Of a stretch of DNA of 64,000 nt, positions 1 through 9,355 are shown piece after piece. Below the pieces are notes generated by a model that was not told the DNA's origin, made no database searches, and saw only the letters and a list, made by a program, of their open reading frames with translations. Positions within the stretch are counted from its first letter, which is position 1. Every line of letters begins with the position of its first letter. The position numbers and the translations under genes are program-made. This DNA is from Heterohyrax brucei (taxonomy: Eukaryota > Chordata > Mammalia > Hyracoidea > Procaviidae): contig CM053158.1 of the NCBI GenBank assembly GCA_028571685.1, forward strand, positions 51,444,501 through 51,508,500, written 5' to 3'.

Positions 1-223
1 TTACATTGGAGGCCTTCATTTCGATATGAGTGGCTCATTAATTATCTGACTGCAGAATAGAAAATGCCTCGTTTCGTTTTCTCATTGGACAAGTGAGCTA
101 AAAGAGGTGTCATTGCTAAATACCATGGATCACCATTTCTTCCTTATTTTTTCTCTACGAGGAATAAATAGCTCACCCTCCCCCCAAAGAAACTCTATTA
201 AGTCCTCCACTTGTATTTATCTT
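1..223. other. Non-coding sequence, nothing recognised
   Basis: AT-rich sequence with no open frame of note and no repeat family I can name. It ends at the left target duplication of the SINE that follows. Confidence 0.5.
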
Positions 224-234
224 GTTTCTTCATT
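224..234. repeat. Left target-site duplication of SINE 235-389
   Basis: GTTTCTTCATT is repeated exactly at 390-400, as expected for LINE-driven retroposition. Its perfection suggests a fairly young insertion. Confidence 0.9.
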
Positions 235-389
235 GGAAAGCCTGGTGGTGTAGTGGTTAAGTGCTATGGTTGCTAACCAAAAGGTCTGCAGTTCAAATTC
301 CCAGGTGCTCCTTGGAAACTCTATGGGGCAGTTCTGCTGTGTCTATAGGGTGGCTATGAGTCGGAATCAACTCGACGGCAGTGAGTTTC
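235..389 (+). mobile_element. AfroSINE (short type), well preserved
   Basis: A tRNA-derived SINE. The head carries a box A-like block (GTAGTGGTTAAGTGC) and a box B-like block (GCAGTTCAAATTCCC), the usual internal RNA polymerase III promoter. The body reads TTGGAAACTCTATGGGGCAG and the tail ATGAGTCGGAATCAACTCG. It is flanked by a perfect 11 bp target-site duplication, GTTTCTTCATT, at 224-234 and 390-400. This copy is the reference for the other short-type SINEs listed here. Confidence 0.93.
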
Positions 390-400
390 GTTTCTTCATT

Positions 401-1378
401 CTCATCGTTTTGACAAAATGAGATACATGGACGTAATCTCAGCAGAAATGCCTTCTATATCCTTGAACATACTAGCATGCCAAAGTAATTATAGGCAGGA
501 ACACTATCAAATAACAGTTTATGAAAAGTATTGATCTCATCTTTATTCCCACACATGTTTTCGCAGCTTCCTAACTACTAACAAGATGTGAAATCAGCTC
601 TTCTTAAGGTACAAGAAGAAAGCTGCCTCTGAGTGTTCTGTGGATAAGCCAAGTTTCAGTCCCTGTCACTCAGTGTGCACCTTATACAGGCCTGAAACTT
701 TTCTTACTTAGTTTTCAGACTTTTAAAAGCTGATTCATAGGGTTATTTTTTAAAATGTAGCTAATTAACAAGATAGCCTCTACACAGGTGGCAAAATATA
801 ACAAAAAAAGCCCAGCTTCTGCTGTTCCTCAGGATGAATACCAGTTTTTCTGACTTTCAGCGTTTTCTTTACAATGAGGAAATGACGCATTCTCTATGCT
901 GGGGGTATGACTGTTTATCATTTATTTCATTTCTACCTAAAATGCTTTTGCTCCCTTTTGTGTAACCACTGTGAGTTTTCAAAGGTCTTTTCTAAAAGGA
1001 ATTGGCATCCCTTTTCAAGGTGGTTTAACAAAAGCTGTGTCTTGGGCTTTCTTTTGCCTTCCCCCTCTCCCCCCTTTCAATAGAACCAGTTAAACCTTAG
1101 CAGCAAAAATAGAGTAATTTATTTATAGGGTATACACCTTTGAATGAATTACTCTTAAATCCCACACAATTATAAAATAGAGGCACTTAAATAAATTCAA
1201 TACAATAAGAGGGTAAACCAAGCAAAAAGATTATTCAAACAATGGGACTAGATCACCTTTTCAAAGTAGGTACCCATAAACTCATTTCTAAATGGCTTTT
1301 GAAAATGGGATTAGATAAGACTAAATGGTGGGTCCAGGGAAGTCGTAGATGCTTAAGAAAACTTCTATGGGGGGGGGA
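401..1378. other. Non-coding stretch, no repeat recognised
   Basis: AT-rich sequence with no open frame or repeat I can identify. A run of G (about 1369-1378) marks the junction with the antisense SINE cluster. Confidence 0.4.
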
Positions 1379-1555
1379 ACCCTTTTGCCATTGAATCAAT
1401 TCCAACTCATGGAGAACCCCTGTGTTATAGAGCGGAAATGAACCATACAGAGTTTTCTTTACAGAAACAAATTGCCTGGACTTCCTTCCATGGAACTACT
1501 GCCTGGATTTGACCTGCCAACCTTCTGGTTAGTAGTCAAGCACAGGCTGTTTACG
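1379..1555 (-). mobile_element. AfroSINE (long type), diverged
   Basis: Antisense copy of the longer AfroSINE form. The tail signature (TTGCCATTGAATCAATTCC) comes first and the tRNA-like block (CCTTCTGGTTAGTAGTC) near the right end. It contains the extra middle segment (TTTACAGAAACAAATTGCC) that short copies lack. First of three head-to-tail antisense SINEs. Confidence 0.75.
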
Positions 1556-1564
1556 TTACCTAAG

Positions 1565-1730
1565 AAATGAAAAACCAAATCCACTGCAACTGAGTCAATT
1601 CCAACTCATAACAATCCTGTAGGAATGAGTAGAACTGCTCCATAGAGTTTCCAAAGAGTGGCTGGTAGGTTAGAACTACCCACCTCTTTTGGTTAGCAGC
1701 CAAGGTCTTAACCACTGCACCACCAGGTCT
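1565..1730 (-). mobile_element. AfroSINE (short type)
   Basis: Antisense short-type copy. It runs from the tail (AAAACCAAATCCACTGC) through TAGAGTTTCCAAAGAGTGGC to the tRNA-like head (TTTTGGTTAGCAGCC and TTAACCACTGCACCACCAGG). Second member of the 1.4-1.9 kb cluster. Confidence 0.85.
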
Positions 1731-1737
1731 CGTCCTA

Positions 1738-1860
1738 AAGAAAACCCACTATGGTCAAGTCAATTGCAACTCAGCTGGGTAGAATTGCCCTATAGGGTTT
1801 CCAACTACAGAGTTTTTGGTTAACAGCCATAGCTCTTAACTACTGAGCCACGAGGTCTCC
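1738..1860 (-). mobile_element. AfroSINE, internally deleted
   Basis: Antisense copy with the tail (CAAGTCAATTGCAACTCA) and head (TTTTTGGTTAACAGCC) present. Part of the middle is missing, so it is only about 120 bp. Third member of the cluster. Confidence 0.75.
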
Positions 1861-2640
1861 ATCTACCACCCCGAAAACAAACAAACATGGTATCTTCCAA
1901 GGGAAGAACACAAAACTCTGGAAAGCAAAAATCTAACTGGGTCTGACATGGAAGTACTCCACAAATGGTGGCTGATGGAGCCAAAAAGACAGAGACGGAG
2001 CTGGAGAAGGAGAAACAATTTCATTGGTTATCCAAGCAAGAAGACAGCTGGGGGCAAGTGCCTTTCCAAGACTACTCCCCAGAAGCTTGCTAAGGTTGGT
2101 TTATATAGGAAGGATCAGTTTCAGAATACAAAACAGCACAGACATAGAATATTCCAGAATTAGCAAGCATTCTTTAAGGCTTGAGTTCAATTTCCTGAGT
2201 GGGAGGAAGACAGTCGTTTTTGTTCATGAGCATGTTAAGCTCTCCACCTAGGAGAGCTAATGCCTTGCCAATCCATGACATTTTCAAACCATCCATTGCC
2301 AATCCATGATAAAGCATGTGGCAGTTACTCAGCTAAAGGTTATCTGGAGTGCCAAGATGTTTAACAGAACTACTTTTAGTCAGTTTTGGCCAGCCCATGG
2401 CTGTTTCTCTTCAAGGAGGTTCTGAGGTAGAAAGGAAACAACTGCAAGAAGTGAGCAGCTGTCCTGAAGATAAGAAAAAATGGCTCTGTGGCTCTAGCCC
2501 TGTCTTATTTCTGGGTCCCTCTGTGTCGCCCCTAAAGAAGAAAGAAAGAGGTAGCAGAGAGGACTGTATGGACTATGTCTTCTTCAAAATTGAAACATCA
2601 GGACTCTTGATAGCTGCACCACCCACCAGGACCAAGCCTG
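1861..2640. other. Unassigned, possibly old LTR-derived sequence
   Basis: No coding signal: short open frames here overlap in several phases and match nothing I know. The segment is GC-richer than its surroundings and purine-rich at 1980-2060, which would fit a worn retroviral LTR. I see no TG...CA ends or target duplication. A short direct repeat (GCCAATCCATGA) occurs at about 2267 and 2300. Confidence 0.3.
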
Positions 2641-2644
2641 TCTC

Positions 2645-2745
2645 TTCTCTCTAGCTCACCGTTTTCTCACTTGTGAGATGAAAAAAATCAGCATCCACCT
2701 CACAGAGTCGTATATGCAAAGCACTCTGCAGATACAGCTCTCAAG
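2645..2745 (+). repeat. MIR fragment
   Basis: The phrase TTTCTCACTTGTGAGATGAA followed by CACCTCACAGAGTC matches the conserved core of mammalian-wide interspersed repeats. Ends are unclear. Confidence 0.5.
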
Positions 2746-2807
2746 CTGTTACCTCTGATTAAGCCATCTTGGCCACTCAACCAGCAGAAAGTCTGTAAGT
2801 TGGATGC

Positions 2808-2928
2808 CAAGCCAAATGCCGTCAAGTCAGATCGGACCCATGGCGACCCTAGAGACCAGAGTAGAACTGCCCTCTAGAGTATTCAAGAAGCACCTGGTGG
2901 ATTTGAACTGCTGACCCTGTTAAGTAAG
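2808..2928 (-). mobile_element. AfroSINE, truncated at the head
   Basis: Antisense copy with the tail (GCCGTCAAGTCAGATCGG), body (AGAGTAGAACTGCCCTC) and part of the head (GGATTTGAACTGCTGACC). The tRNA-like start is missing. Confidence 0.75.
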
Positions 2929-3049
2929 TTGCATGGGTAATGCACAAATACAGCCAAGCCTCTCTTTACCAACCTTTTGGAAATGGTCAGAATGTGGTAA
3001 CTAGTGAGATAAAGTCAGTGAGACGAAGTCTTAGTTAGCTTTCCTATAT

Positions 3050-3350
3050 CGTAGTGAGGGTCATGGTGGCTCTGAAGTATATAATTCTCTCCTTCCACGT
3101 AGGAGACCCAGTTTGATTCCCAGCCAGTGCACCTTGTATACAGCTTTCACTTATCTGTCAGAGAAGGCTTGTGTGTTATAATGATGCTGAATAGGTTTCA
3201 GTGGAATTCCCAGATTAAGATAGAGTAGGAAGCAAGGCCTAGCTACTTCCAAAAAATTAGCTGCAGACCACCCTGTAGATCACAATGGTCATATCCCATT
3301 CCGCACAGTGTTGCCTGAGTCAGGGACTGACTCAGCAGCCGACAACAACA
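3050..3350 (+). mobile_element. SINE with a second tRNA-like head and RTE-like body
   Basis: The head resembles a different tRNA from that of the common AfroSINE: CTTCCACGTAGGAGACCC then AGTTTGATTCCCAGCC (box B-like). The body (AATAGGTTTCAGTGGAATTC, then AGATAGAGTAGGAAG) is also found at 52200-52490, at 23960-24140 (antisense) and in the 5' part of the long RTE copy near 45170-45310 (antisense). It ends in the RTE-style tail GCAGCCGACAACAACAA. It therefore looks like a composite of a tRNA head and RTE sequence. Confidence 0.72.
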
Positions 3351-3355
3351 ATGTA

Positions 3356-4195
3356 TTGTAATAGTCTCATGTGTTTTAATTTTTAAAAATCTGAATAAAG
3401 AGATCAGCATGAACTTTTCTTACCTTTCATACGACAAAGTAGAACAAGGTTTTTTGCTCTTTATCATGGTGACCTCATTTCAACATTTGTAGAAGTTGGC
3501 ACTGGCATTAGAAGAAATTTCTTACTGCTTGGCAAATTCTGTTTTGTTTTCAGGGAGTGGGTTTTACTTCGGCTGCCAGAATCATCCCCTAAAACTGTCT
3601 TGAGTACCTGGACAGACCAAATTTAGCTGATAAAAGATGCCCACTTCACCTTGAATTTCAGATAAACAACAAATAATGTTTTAGCATAAATATGTACTAA
3701 ATACTACATGGGACATACTTATACTAAGAAGCCTTTGTTGTTTATCTAAAGTTCAAATTTCAGTTGGTAAACTGAATTTAACCTGGCAACTCTGTCTGAG
3801 AAAGTGGGTACTTTCGTGTCCTCAGGAAAAACTGGACTTTCATTCTCATAACACAACAAAACTGAGAAACTGAAGGGAAAGAGAGACTCCAGATATTCTT
3901 AAGTGGGGCCAAAACTTGGCTGTCTCAAGGCAAAGGGCATGGGTTGGTCATACGGGACTCCTCTATGTCCTGCTCTGTCTCCACAAGGTACCACCCAACC
4001 AGGATTATTTTCTCATCCAGGGACTTATCCTGACTCAACACAAAGCCCAGATCTGGCTACAAGAAGCCAACTACCCATATATTAATGTTTCATATACTTT
4101 TATGCTTAACATTGATAAGCAGTAAACAGTAGTAAAACACAATCTTTTCTTCAGTGGGATCAAAGTGTGACCATCTGAGAAAATAATTTTTCTTT
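3356..4195. other. Non-coding stretch, nothing recognised
   Basis: AT-rich with no domain-bearing frame. Two overlapping frames at 3903-4125 are in different phases and resemble no known protein. Confidence 0.4.
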
Positions 4196-4199
4196 CAGG

Positions 4200-5050
4200 T
4201 ATGTAATTTCTTCAGCCTGTGTGCTGAGCAAATAATCCAAGTAGCTGGACATCAAGACTGATGGAAGACACATTAACAACCGCAATATGCAGATAACACA
4301 GGTCTGCTTGCTGAAAGTGAAGAGGACTTTTGAAGCACTTACTAATGAAGATCAAAGAGTACAGACTTTGGTGTGGATTATAACTCAACGTAAAGAGAAC
4401 ACAAATCCTTACAGCCGGACCAATAAGCAACATTATGATAAATGAAGAAAAGATTGAAATTGTCAAGGATTTCACTTTTACTTGAATCCACAATCAACAC
4501 TCATGGAAGCAACCGTCAAGAAGTCAAACAACAAATTGCACTGGACAAGTCTGATGTAAAAGATCTCTTAAAGTGTTGAGAAGCAAAGATGTCACTTTAA
4601 GGACTAAGTTGCACCTGATCCAACCCATAGTATTTTCAATTGATTCACATGCATGTGAGAGCTGGACAGTAAATAAGGAGGGCTGAAGAAGAATTGATGC
4701 CTTCACATTATGTTGTCGAAGAATATTGAATAGACCATGAACTGCTGGAAGAATGAACTAAATTGTCTTAGAAGAAGTAAACTAGAGTGTTCATTAGAAA
4801 TAAGGATGGTGAGACGTCATCCCATATACCTTGGATGTGTTATCAGGAGGGTCCAATGCCTAGAGAAGGACAGTATGCTTGGTAGAGTAGAAGTTCAGCC
4901 AAAAAGAGAAAGACCCTCAACGAGATGGACTGACCCAGTGGCCGCGACAGTGGGCTCACGCATACCAACTACGAGCACGGGGCAGGACTGGACACTGTTG
5001 GACATGGGATCTCTGTGAGTCAGAGTGGATTCAGCAGCACCTCACAAAAA
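4200..5050 (+). mobile_element. RTE LINE, 5'-truncated, decayed
   Basis: 3' part of an RTE (BovB-like) LINE. Near 4285 the reverse-transcriptase active-site box is degenerate: YADN instead of YADD. Further along are the blocks typical of this family's C-terminal region, interrupted by many stops and frameshifts: a degraded ...CESWTVNKE... region near 4655 and a conserved R.RPSTRWTDPVAATVG-like stretch near 4905-4960. The 3' end (GAGTCAGAGTGGATTCAGCA then CACCTCACAAAAAG) is the tail shared with AfroSINEs. Non-functional. Confidence 0.85.
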
Positions 5051-5815
5051 GAACACATGACTTCAGTTTGGCTTATTTTATTTCACAGCTCTTTGCAATC
5101 CAATAGACCAGTTGTTTGAATTGGGTAGCAATGTTCTGCTTGGCTTTTAGATTTGTCGTTCTTTTTCTGCCCAAACCAGTCTTTGAAGTTAATTCTCTAC
5201 TACCTCTACTTTAAATTTTTATTTTTAGTATAGGAAATACTAAGCACCATGTAGCTGACAGGTGTGTTGTTCTGTTCCTTTTTCAGATATGTGCTATCTA
5301 AACCTTTGTTATCAAAATAATAGTTGTTACTTGGATCACGATTTGTATACGATACATTTTTATTTGGTTTCCATATAATTTGAACTTTTGGTTATAAATT
5401 GAGGAAGTGATGTTATAAATGTTATGTGGTATAATGTTTTGAGTGAATTATCAGTTTATTCTACTTGTAAAATATCAATTTAGGGTCATAAACATGATGA
5501 TGCAGAAGAATGAGTCACACTCTTTGACAGCTAACAAAGCCACCCCTAGAACATGGCACAGAAAATAAAATTACAAATATTCTTGGTTAGTAAATAGGAA
5601 CAGCTTTAGTTTTTATAAAAGTGTGGCATGGCAAAATGCTGCCATTTTGTTGTCAAAGACACCGGTTGAAAATTTTCACATAATATTTTGCTGGACTATT
5701 TGAGTGGCTATATGAATTCATTTCAAAGCTATCTCAAACTCTATTTAGACATTTTTAAATAAAAATTATTCACTCTATTATTATTATGCATATTAAATAA
5801 CTACATTGTAGTACA
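5051..5815. other. AT-rich non-coding stretch
   Basis: Very AT-rich with no open frame or identifiable repeat. It could hold old L1 or unique sequence; I cannot decide by eye. Confidence 0.35.
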
Positions 5816-5819
5816 ACAT

Positions 5820-6030
5820 ATCTCAAAGGCCCCTAACGTATGTATTCAATCCAACTTTCCCAGCAAACTGCAAGGCAGGTATTATTATTCCATTCTATAA
5901 ATGAGGAAACTAAGGCTCCAAATTGTTGTGCAAACTGTCCAAGGGCCTAGTGATACTGAGGGGGGTAGTTTAGATGTAAGCTCTGTTCTGGCTGACACCA
6001 AAGCCCATGTTCTTTCCCTATGCCATATTG
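5820..6030 (-). repeat. MIR, antisense
   Basis: Contains the antisense MIR core ATAAATGAGGAAACTAAGGC followed by CCAAGGGCCTAGTGATACTG. It ends near CCAAAGCCCATGTTCTTTCC, the antisense of the MIR head region. Confidence 0.8.
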
Positions 6031-6269
6031 TTTTAATGAAACGATTACTTGATAGTATAAAATTTGTATTTCTTTGAATTTCCGTCTTTCAGAAAGTATT
6101 AGAGACAATGAAACGAATCTAAAAACAAGGCACTTAAAATAACAGCTAACTCAGGAGACTGGATGTTATGTTGGAATGAATTATTGAGTCTTCAGTTAAG
6201 CTCTGAGCATCCTACCAGCCAGGTCTGAAAAGAACGGCAAGTTGATTTACATGGTTTTTATATCTCAAA

Positions 6270-6426
6270 GAAACCCTGGTGGTATAGTTGTTAAGTGCTA
6301 CATCTGCTAACCAAAAGGTCAGCAGTTTGAATTCACCATCCATTCCTTGAAAACTCTTATAGAGCAGTTTGACCCCATCCTATAAGGTAGTTATCTGTTG
6401 GAATCAACTTAATGGCAGTGGTGGGT
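6270..6426 (+). mobile_element. AfroSINE (short type)
   Basis: Full-length sense copy, from GAAACCCTGGTGGTATAGTT to ATCAACTTAATGGCAGTGG. A near-perfect 13 bp target duplication flanks it: TTTATATCTCAAA at 6257-6269 and TTTATGTCTCAAA at 6427-6439. Confidence 0.9.
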
Positions 6427-6679
6427 TTTATGTCTCAAAAAACCAATGAATAAGTTCTTTTGCAAAGACAGCTTTTATGCTTTCACAAACCAGTGGAGGA
6501 ATTTGTGGCCTGAGTTCTTTACTAATGACACTAGGTAAATAAGTAAATATCATTCTACTTAATGTTGAGTTTTGTAGAAATGCAACTGGTTTAATGGAAA
6601 CCTGGAAGGTGAACTGTATTTACTCATTTTTGCATGTGTAGAGTTTTAATATACATGGCTACTTGTTATATAAACTGTC

Positions 6680-6845
6680 TTTTTTGTAGCTTATTATACT
6701 TTTTGTTGTTCTTGCCGAGAATATACACAGCAGAATATGTATCAGTTCAACAATCTCTACATAGACAATTCAGTAATGAGTCATCTTTATATGCTGAGAA
6801 ATTAGCATTAAATTGCAATTTATTAAGCACATTTAGATAAAAAAT
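6680..6845 (-). mobile_element. Probable L1 3' UTR fragment, antisense
   Basis: The string AGAATATACACAGCAGAATA followed by CAGTTCAACAATCTCTACAT resembles, from memory, the 3'-terminal untranslated part of elephant L1 elements in reverse. It shows no coding sequence. The assignment is tentative. Confidence 0.4.
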
Positions 6846-6887
6846 TGACATAGTATGGTCCAGATAATGCTATTGGTGATGTAATAC

Positions 6888-7088
6888 AGTGGTCAGCAAA
6901 TTTTTACTTTAAAGGGTGAGGTAATAAATATTTTAGGTTTTGCAAGCCTCTAAGGGTCTCTATTGCAACTATTCAAATCTGCTATAGCAGCATGAAAGCA
7001 GCTACAGACAACATGTAAATGAATGAATATGACTCTGTTTCAATAAAACTTTATTTATACAAACTGGCAATAGACTGGATATGGCTTA
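6888..7088 (+). mobile_element. hAT-Charlie-type MER element (non-autonomous)
   Basis: Starts CAGTGGTCAGCAAATTTTTA and contains GTAATAAATATTTTAGGTTT, a block at AGCAGCATGAAAGCAGCTAC, and CAATAAAACTTTATTTATAC near the right end. The same family occurs at 63119-63481. It is a short hAT-type DNA transposon relic without coding capacity. Strand is arbitrary. Confidence 0.7.
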
Positions 7089-7152
7089 TGAGTCACTTGT
7101 TTAATATAATAGAGCATGAAACTTTAAGAATGCATTCCATCTATCATAAATA

Positions 7153-7706
7153 CTAGGTGTCCAAATGAACTTTGTATGAGGTCTGTGAACTTAATCGTTC
7201 TAAGTGCTACATACCTCATTGCTGAATATCACTACAGTTACCTTCGAAGTACTCCCCTTGGGAAGCTATGCACCAACACTAGCACCTAGCCCACCCATCA
7301 AAGCAACTTTGAAACTCTTTCTGGAATGGCTATTGTACACAGTGGCACTGTGCTAGGTTTACGAACTTAATTGTAGAGTTGTCTGTGAAGGAGCTTTTAG
7401 CCAGAAAACAAATAACTGTATTGGAAAACCCTCCCTACTCACCTGACCTGGCCCCCAATGACTATCTGTACCCAAAGATAATGGAAACATTGAAAGGAAG
7501 ACATTTTGACGACATTCCAGACATTAAGGATGATAGTCATTCCAGAAAAAGAGATCCACAATCGCTTTGAAGGGTGGTCTAGGCCTGGCATTGGTGCACA
7601 GCTTCCCAAGGGGAGTACTTCGAAGGTGACCGTAGTGATATTCAGCAGTGAGGTACGTAGCACCTTTTCTGGAATGAGTTGGTGAACTTAATTGGCAGTC
7701 ATCATA
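7153..7706 (+). mobile_element. Fold-back mariner derivative, copy 1
   Basis: About 550 bp element made of two long inverted arms (about 7176-7331 and 7536-7700) around a loop of about 200 bp. The left arm (CTTCGAAGTACTCCCCTTGG) is the reverse complement of the right arm (CCAAGGGGAGTACTTCGAAG), and the match extends over most of about 150 bp. The right arm encodes the end of a mariner transposase (a GEYFEGD-like motif). The loop encodes the central catalytic block (YSPDLAPNDY). TA-type flanks are plausible but worn. Two relatives lie at 40400-40956 and 57283-57817. Confidence 0.85.
7379..7570 (+). pseudogene. Mariner transposase remnant
   Basis: A frame of about 63 codons retains NPPYSPDLAPNDYLYPK and LKGRHFDDIPDIK. 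This is the region around the third catalytic aspartate of mariner transposases (PDLAP.DY block). The N-terminal DNA-binding domain and the first two catalytic aspartates are absent, and the downstream C-terminal part is out of frame. Incapable of activity. Confidence 0.85.
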
Positions 7707-7780
7707 CTGCAAAACATTCAGGGATGAATTATGTGGCATGTGCAAATTTTCTATTATTGCTTCATTCCTTCTGTGATCAG

Positions 7781-7968
7781 AGTACCTGGGTGGCACGGAA
7801 AGTTAAACACTCTGCCAGTAATGGAAAAGTTAATGGTTTGAGTCCATGCAGAGGCATCTATGAAGAGAAGCCTGGTGATCTCCTTCCGAAAAATCAGCCA
7901 TTGACAATAATACAGAGCACATCTTTGCCGACAAACACAGTCAGCATGAGTCAGAATCAGATGGTTTT
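7781..7968 (+). mobile_element. AfroSINE (long type)
   Basis: Sense long-type copy. A diverged tRNA-like head (ACCTGGGTGGCACGGAAAG) is followed by the extra middle block (AGCCTGGTGATCTCCTTCC) and the tail (AGCATGAGTCAGAATCAGAT). Confidence 0.75.
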
Positions 7969-8031
7969 GTCTGTTTGTTTTTTACTTTTGTGACCAGACA
8001 GCAAGGAGCAGAGTTCAGGCTGTAAAACATA

Positions 8032-8235
8032 GGAGCCGCCGAATAACGCAAAGACTTAAATGTTTGACTACTAGCTAAAAAGTTGGCAGTTTGAACCTAC
8101 TCAGAGTACCTCAAACAATAGGCCTGGCTTCTGCTTCCAAAGGGTCAAAGTCTTGAAAACCCTAATACGCAGTGCTGCTCTGCGTGCAAGGGGACCCGTC
8201 AGTCAGAATCAGGTAAATGGCAACTAACAACATAG
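8032..8235 (+). mobile_element. AfroSINE (long type)
   Basis: Sense copy following the previous SINE after about 60 bp. The head is diverged, the middle block is GGCCTGGCTTCTGCTTCC, and the tail is CAGTCAGAATCAGGTAAATG followed by GCAACTAACAACA. Confidence 0.75.
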
Positions 8236-8248
8236 CTCCCAAGTGTCC

Positions 8249-8590
8249 GAGGTGACCCCCTCAAAGGCCCCCAGCCCTGGAAGGTAAGTCGGGTGGGGGC
8301 TGTTCAGAAATCCCACTAGTGCTCTCCTGCACCCACCCAGTGGCAGCAGCACCCTTTTCTAATTCTTCCACTCAGAAGAGGTGCCTTCTTCTCATTTTTC
8401 CACTGGGAAGGGTGTCTTTTTCTGATTCATTTAAGGGCATGGCCTGTGCTAACAGAGGCCCTGTGAAAACCTAAGAACCTGACTCATATCCTTCCCATTT
8501 CTGTGGGAGGCCACTCAGAAGGCAATCTTCGCATGGCTCTTCAATAAGAATTCATTTGAGACCACAGGATTTGGCGCCATATTCCAGGAA
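8249..8590 (+). mobile_element. Possible retroviral LTR 3' end with PBS-like site
   Basis: A GC-richer segment that begins TGTCCGAGG. Near its end it has a polyadenylation-like TTCAATAAGAATTC, closes with GACCACA at about 8570, and then after two to four bases reads TTTGGCGCC. That resembles the start of a tRNA primer-binding site. No second LTR or retroviral coding remnant follows. Weakly supported. Confidence 0.3.
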
Positions 8591-8744
8591 GAAGATGCAT
8601 AAGGCCTGAAAGACATTAAGGGGAGCTGTTAACAATTTTCTTTTGCAACCAGAATATCATAAGATTGTGTTTACCCAATCTTACATCATAAGATTTTGGT
8701 TTTAATGAAACATCATAGACATTTTAAAATTCTACTCTTATGGA

Positions 8745-9355
8745 GTCATGTAATATTTTTCCTGCAGAATCCTTTACTATTGCAACTTGAGGCTTGAATT
8801 TTTTCTTCAGTTCTTTCAGCTTGAGAAATGCAGAGCATGTACTTTTTTTGGTTTTGTATTTCTAGCTCTTTGCAAATGTTATTATAATACTTTGTCTTCT
8901 TGAGCCACCCTTTGAAATCTTCTGTTCAGTTATTTTACTTTGTCGTTCCTTCCTTTTGCTTTAGCTGCTCAACCTTCAAGAGCAAGTTTCAGGGTCTTTT
9001 GTGACATCTACTTAGGTCTTTTCTCTCTTTCCTGTCTTTTTAGTGACCTCTTGATTTCTTCATGTAAGATGCCTTTGATGTCATTCCAAAATTCATCCCA
9101 TCTTTGTTCATTAGTGTTCAGTGCATTAAGATGATCTCGAAACTCAGGTCTGATATACCAAAGTCATACTTTGGCTCTCTTGTACTTGTTATAATTTTCT
9201 TCAGTTTCAACTTGAACTTTCATATGAGCAACTGATGGTCTGTGCACCAGTCAGCACGCAATCTTGTTCTGACCAGATACTATCAATTTGACCCTTGTGC
9301 ATTCCATCTGGTGAGGTCCATGTATATCATCAGTCACTATTTGTGTTAGTGAATC
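8745..9355 (-). mobile_element. RTE LINE, inverted 5' segment
   Basis: Antisense RTE sequence between the endonuclease and reverse-transcriptase regions. It is directly comparable to 43800-44350 in the long antisense copy (shared TTTTTTCTTCAGTTCTTTCAG, then CTTTGCTTTAGCTGCTCA-like text). It abuts the sense RTE segment starting at 9356, and together they cover adjoining parts of one LINE. This is the layout produced by 5' inversion (twin priming) during insertion. Confidence 0.8.

Noticed and set aside
235-310. tRNA gene
   Set aside because: Box A and box B-like blocks are present, but the sequence continues into a SINE body with a target duplication and the cloverleaf is degenerate. The same applies to the other SINE heads.
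1379-1860. CRISPR-like or satellite array
   Set aside because: The repeated units are diverged SINEs of different subtype with irregular spacing, not identical short repeats.
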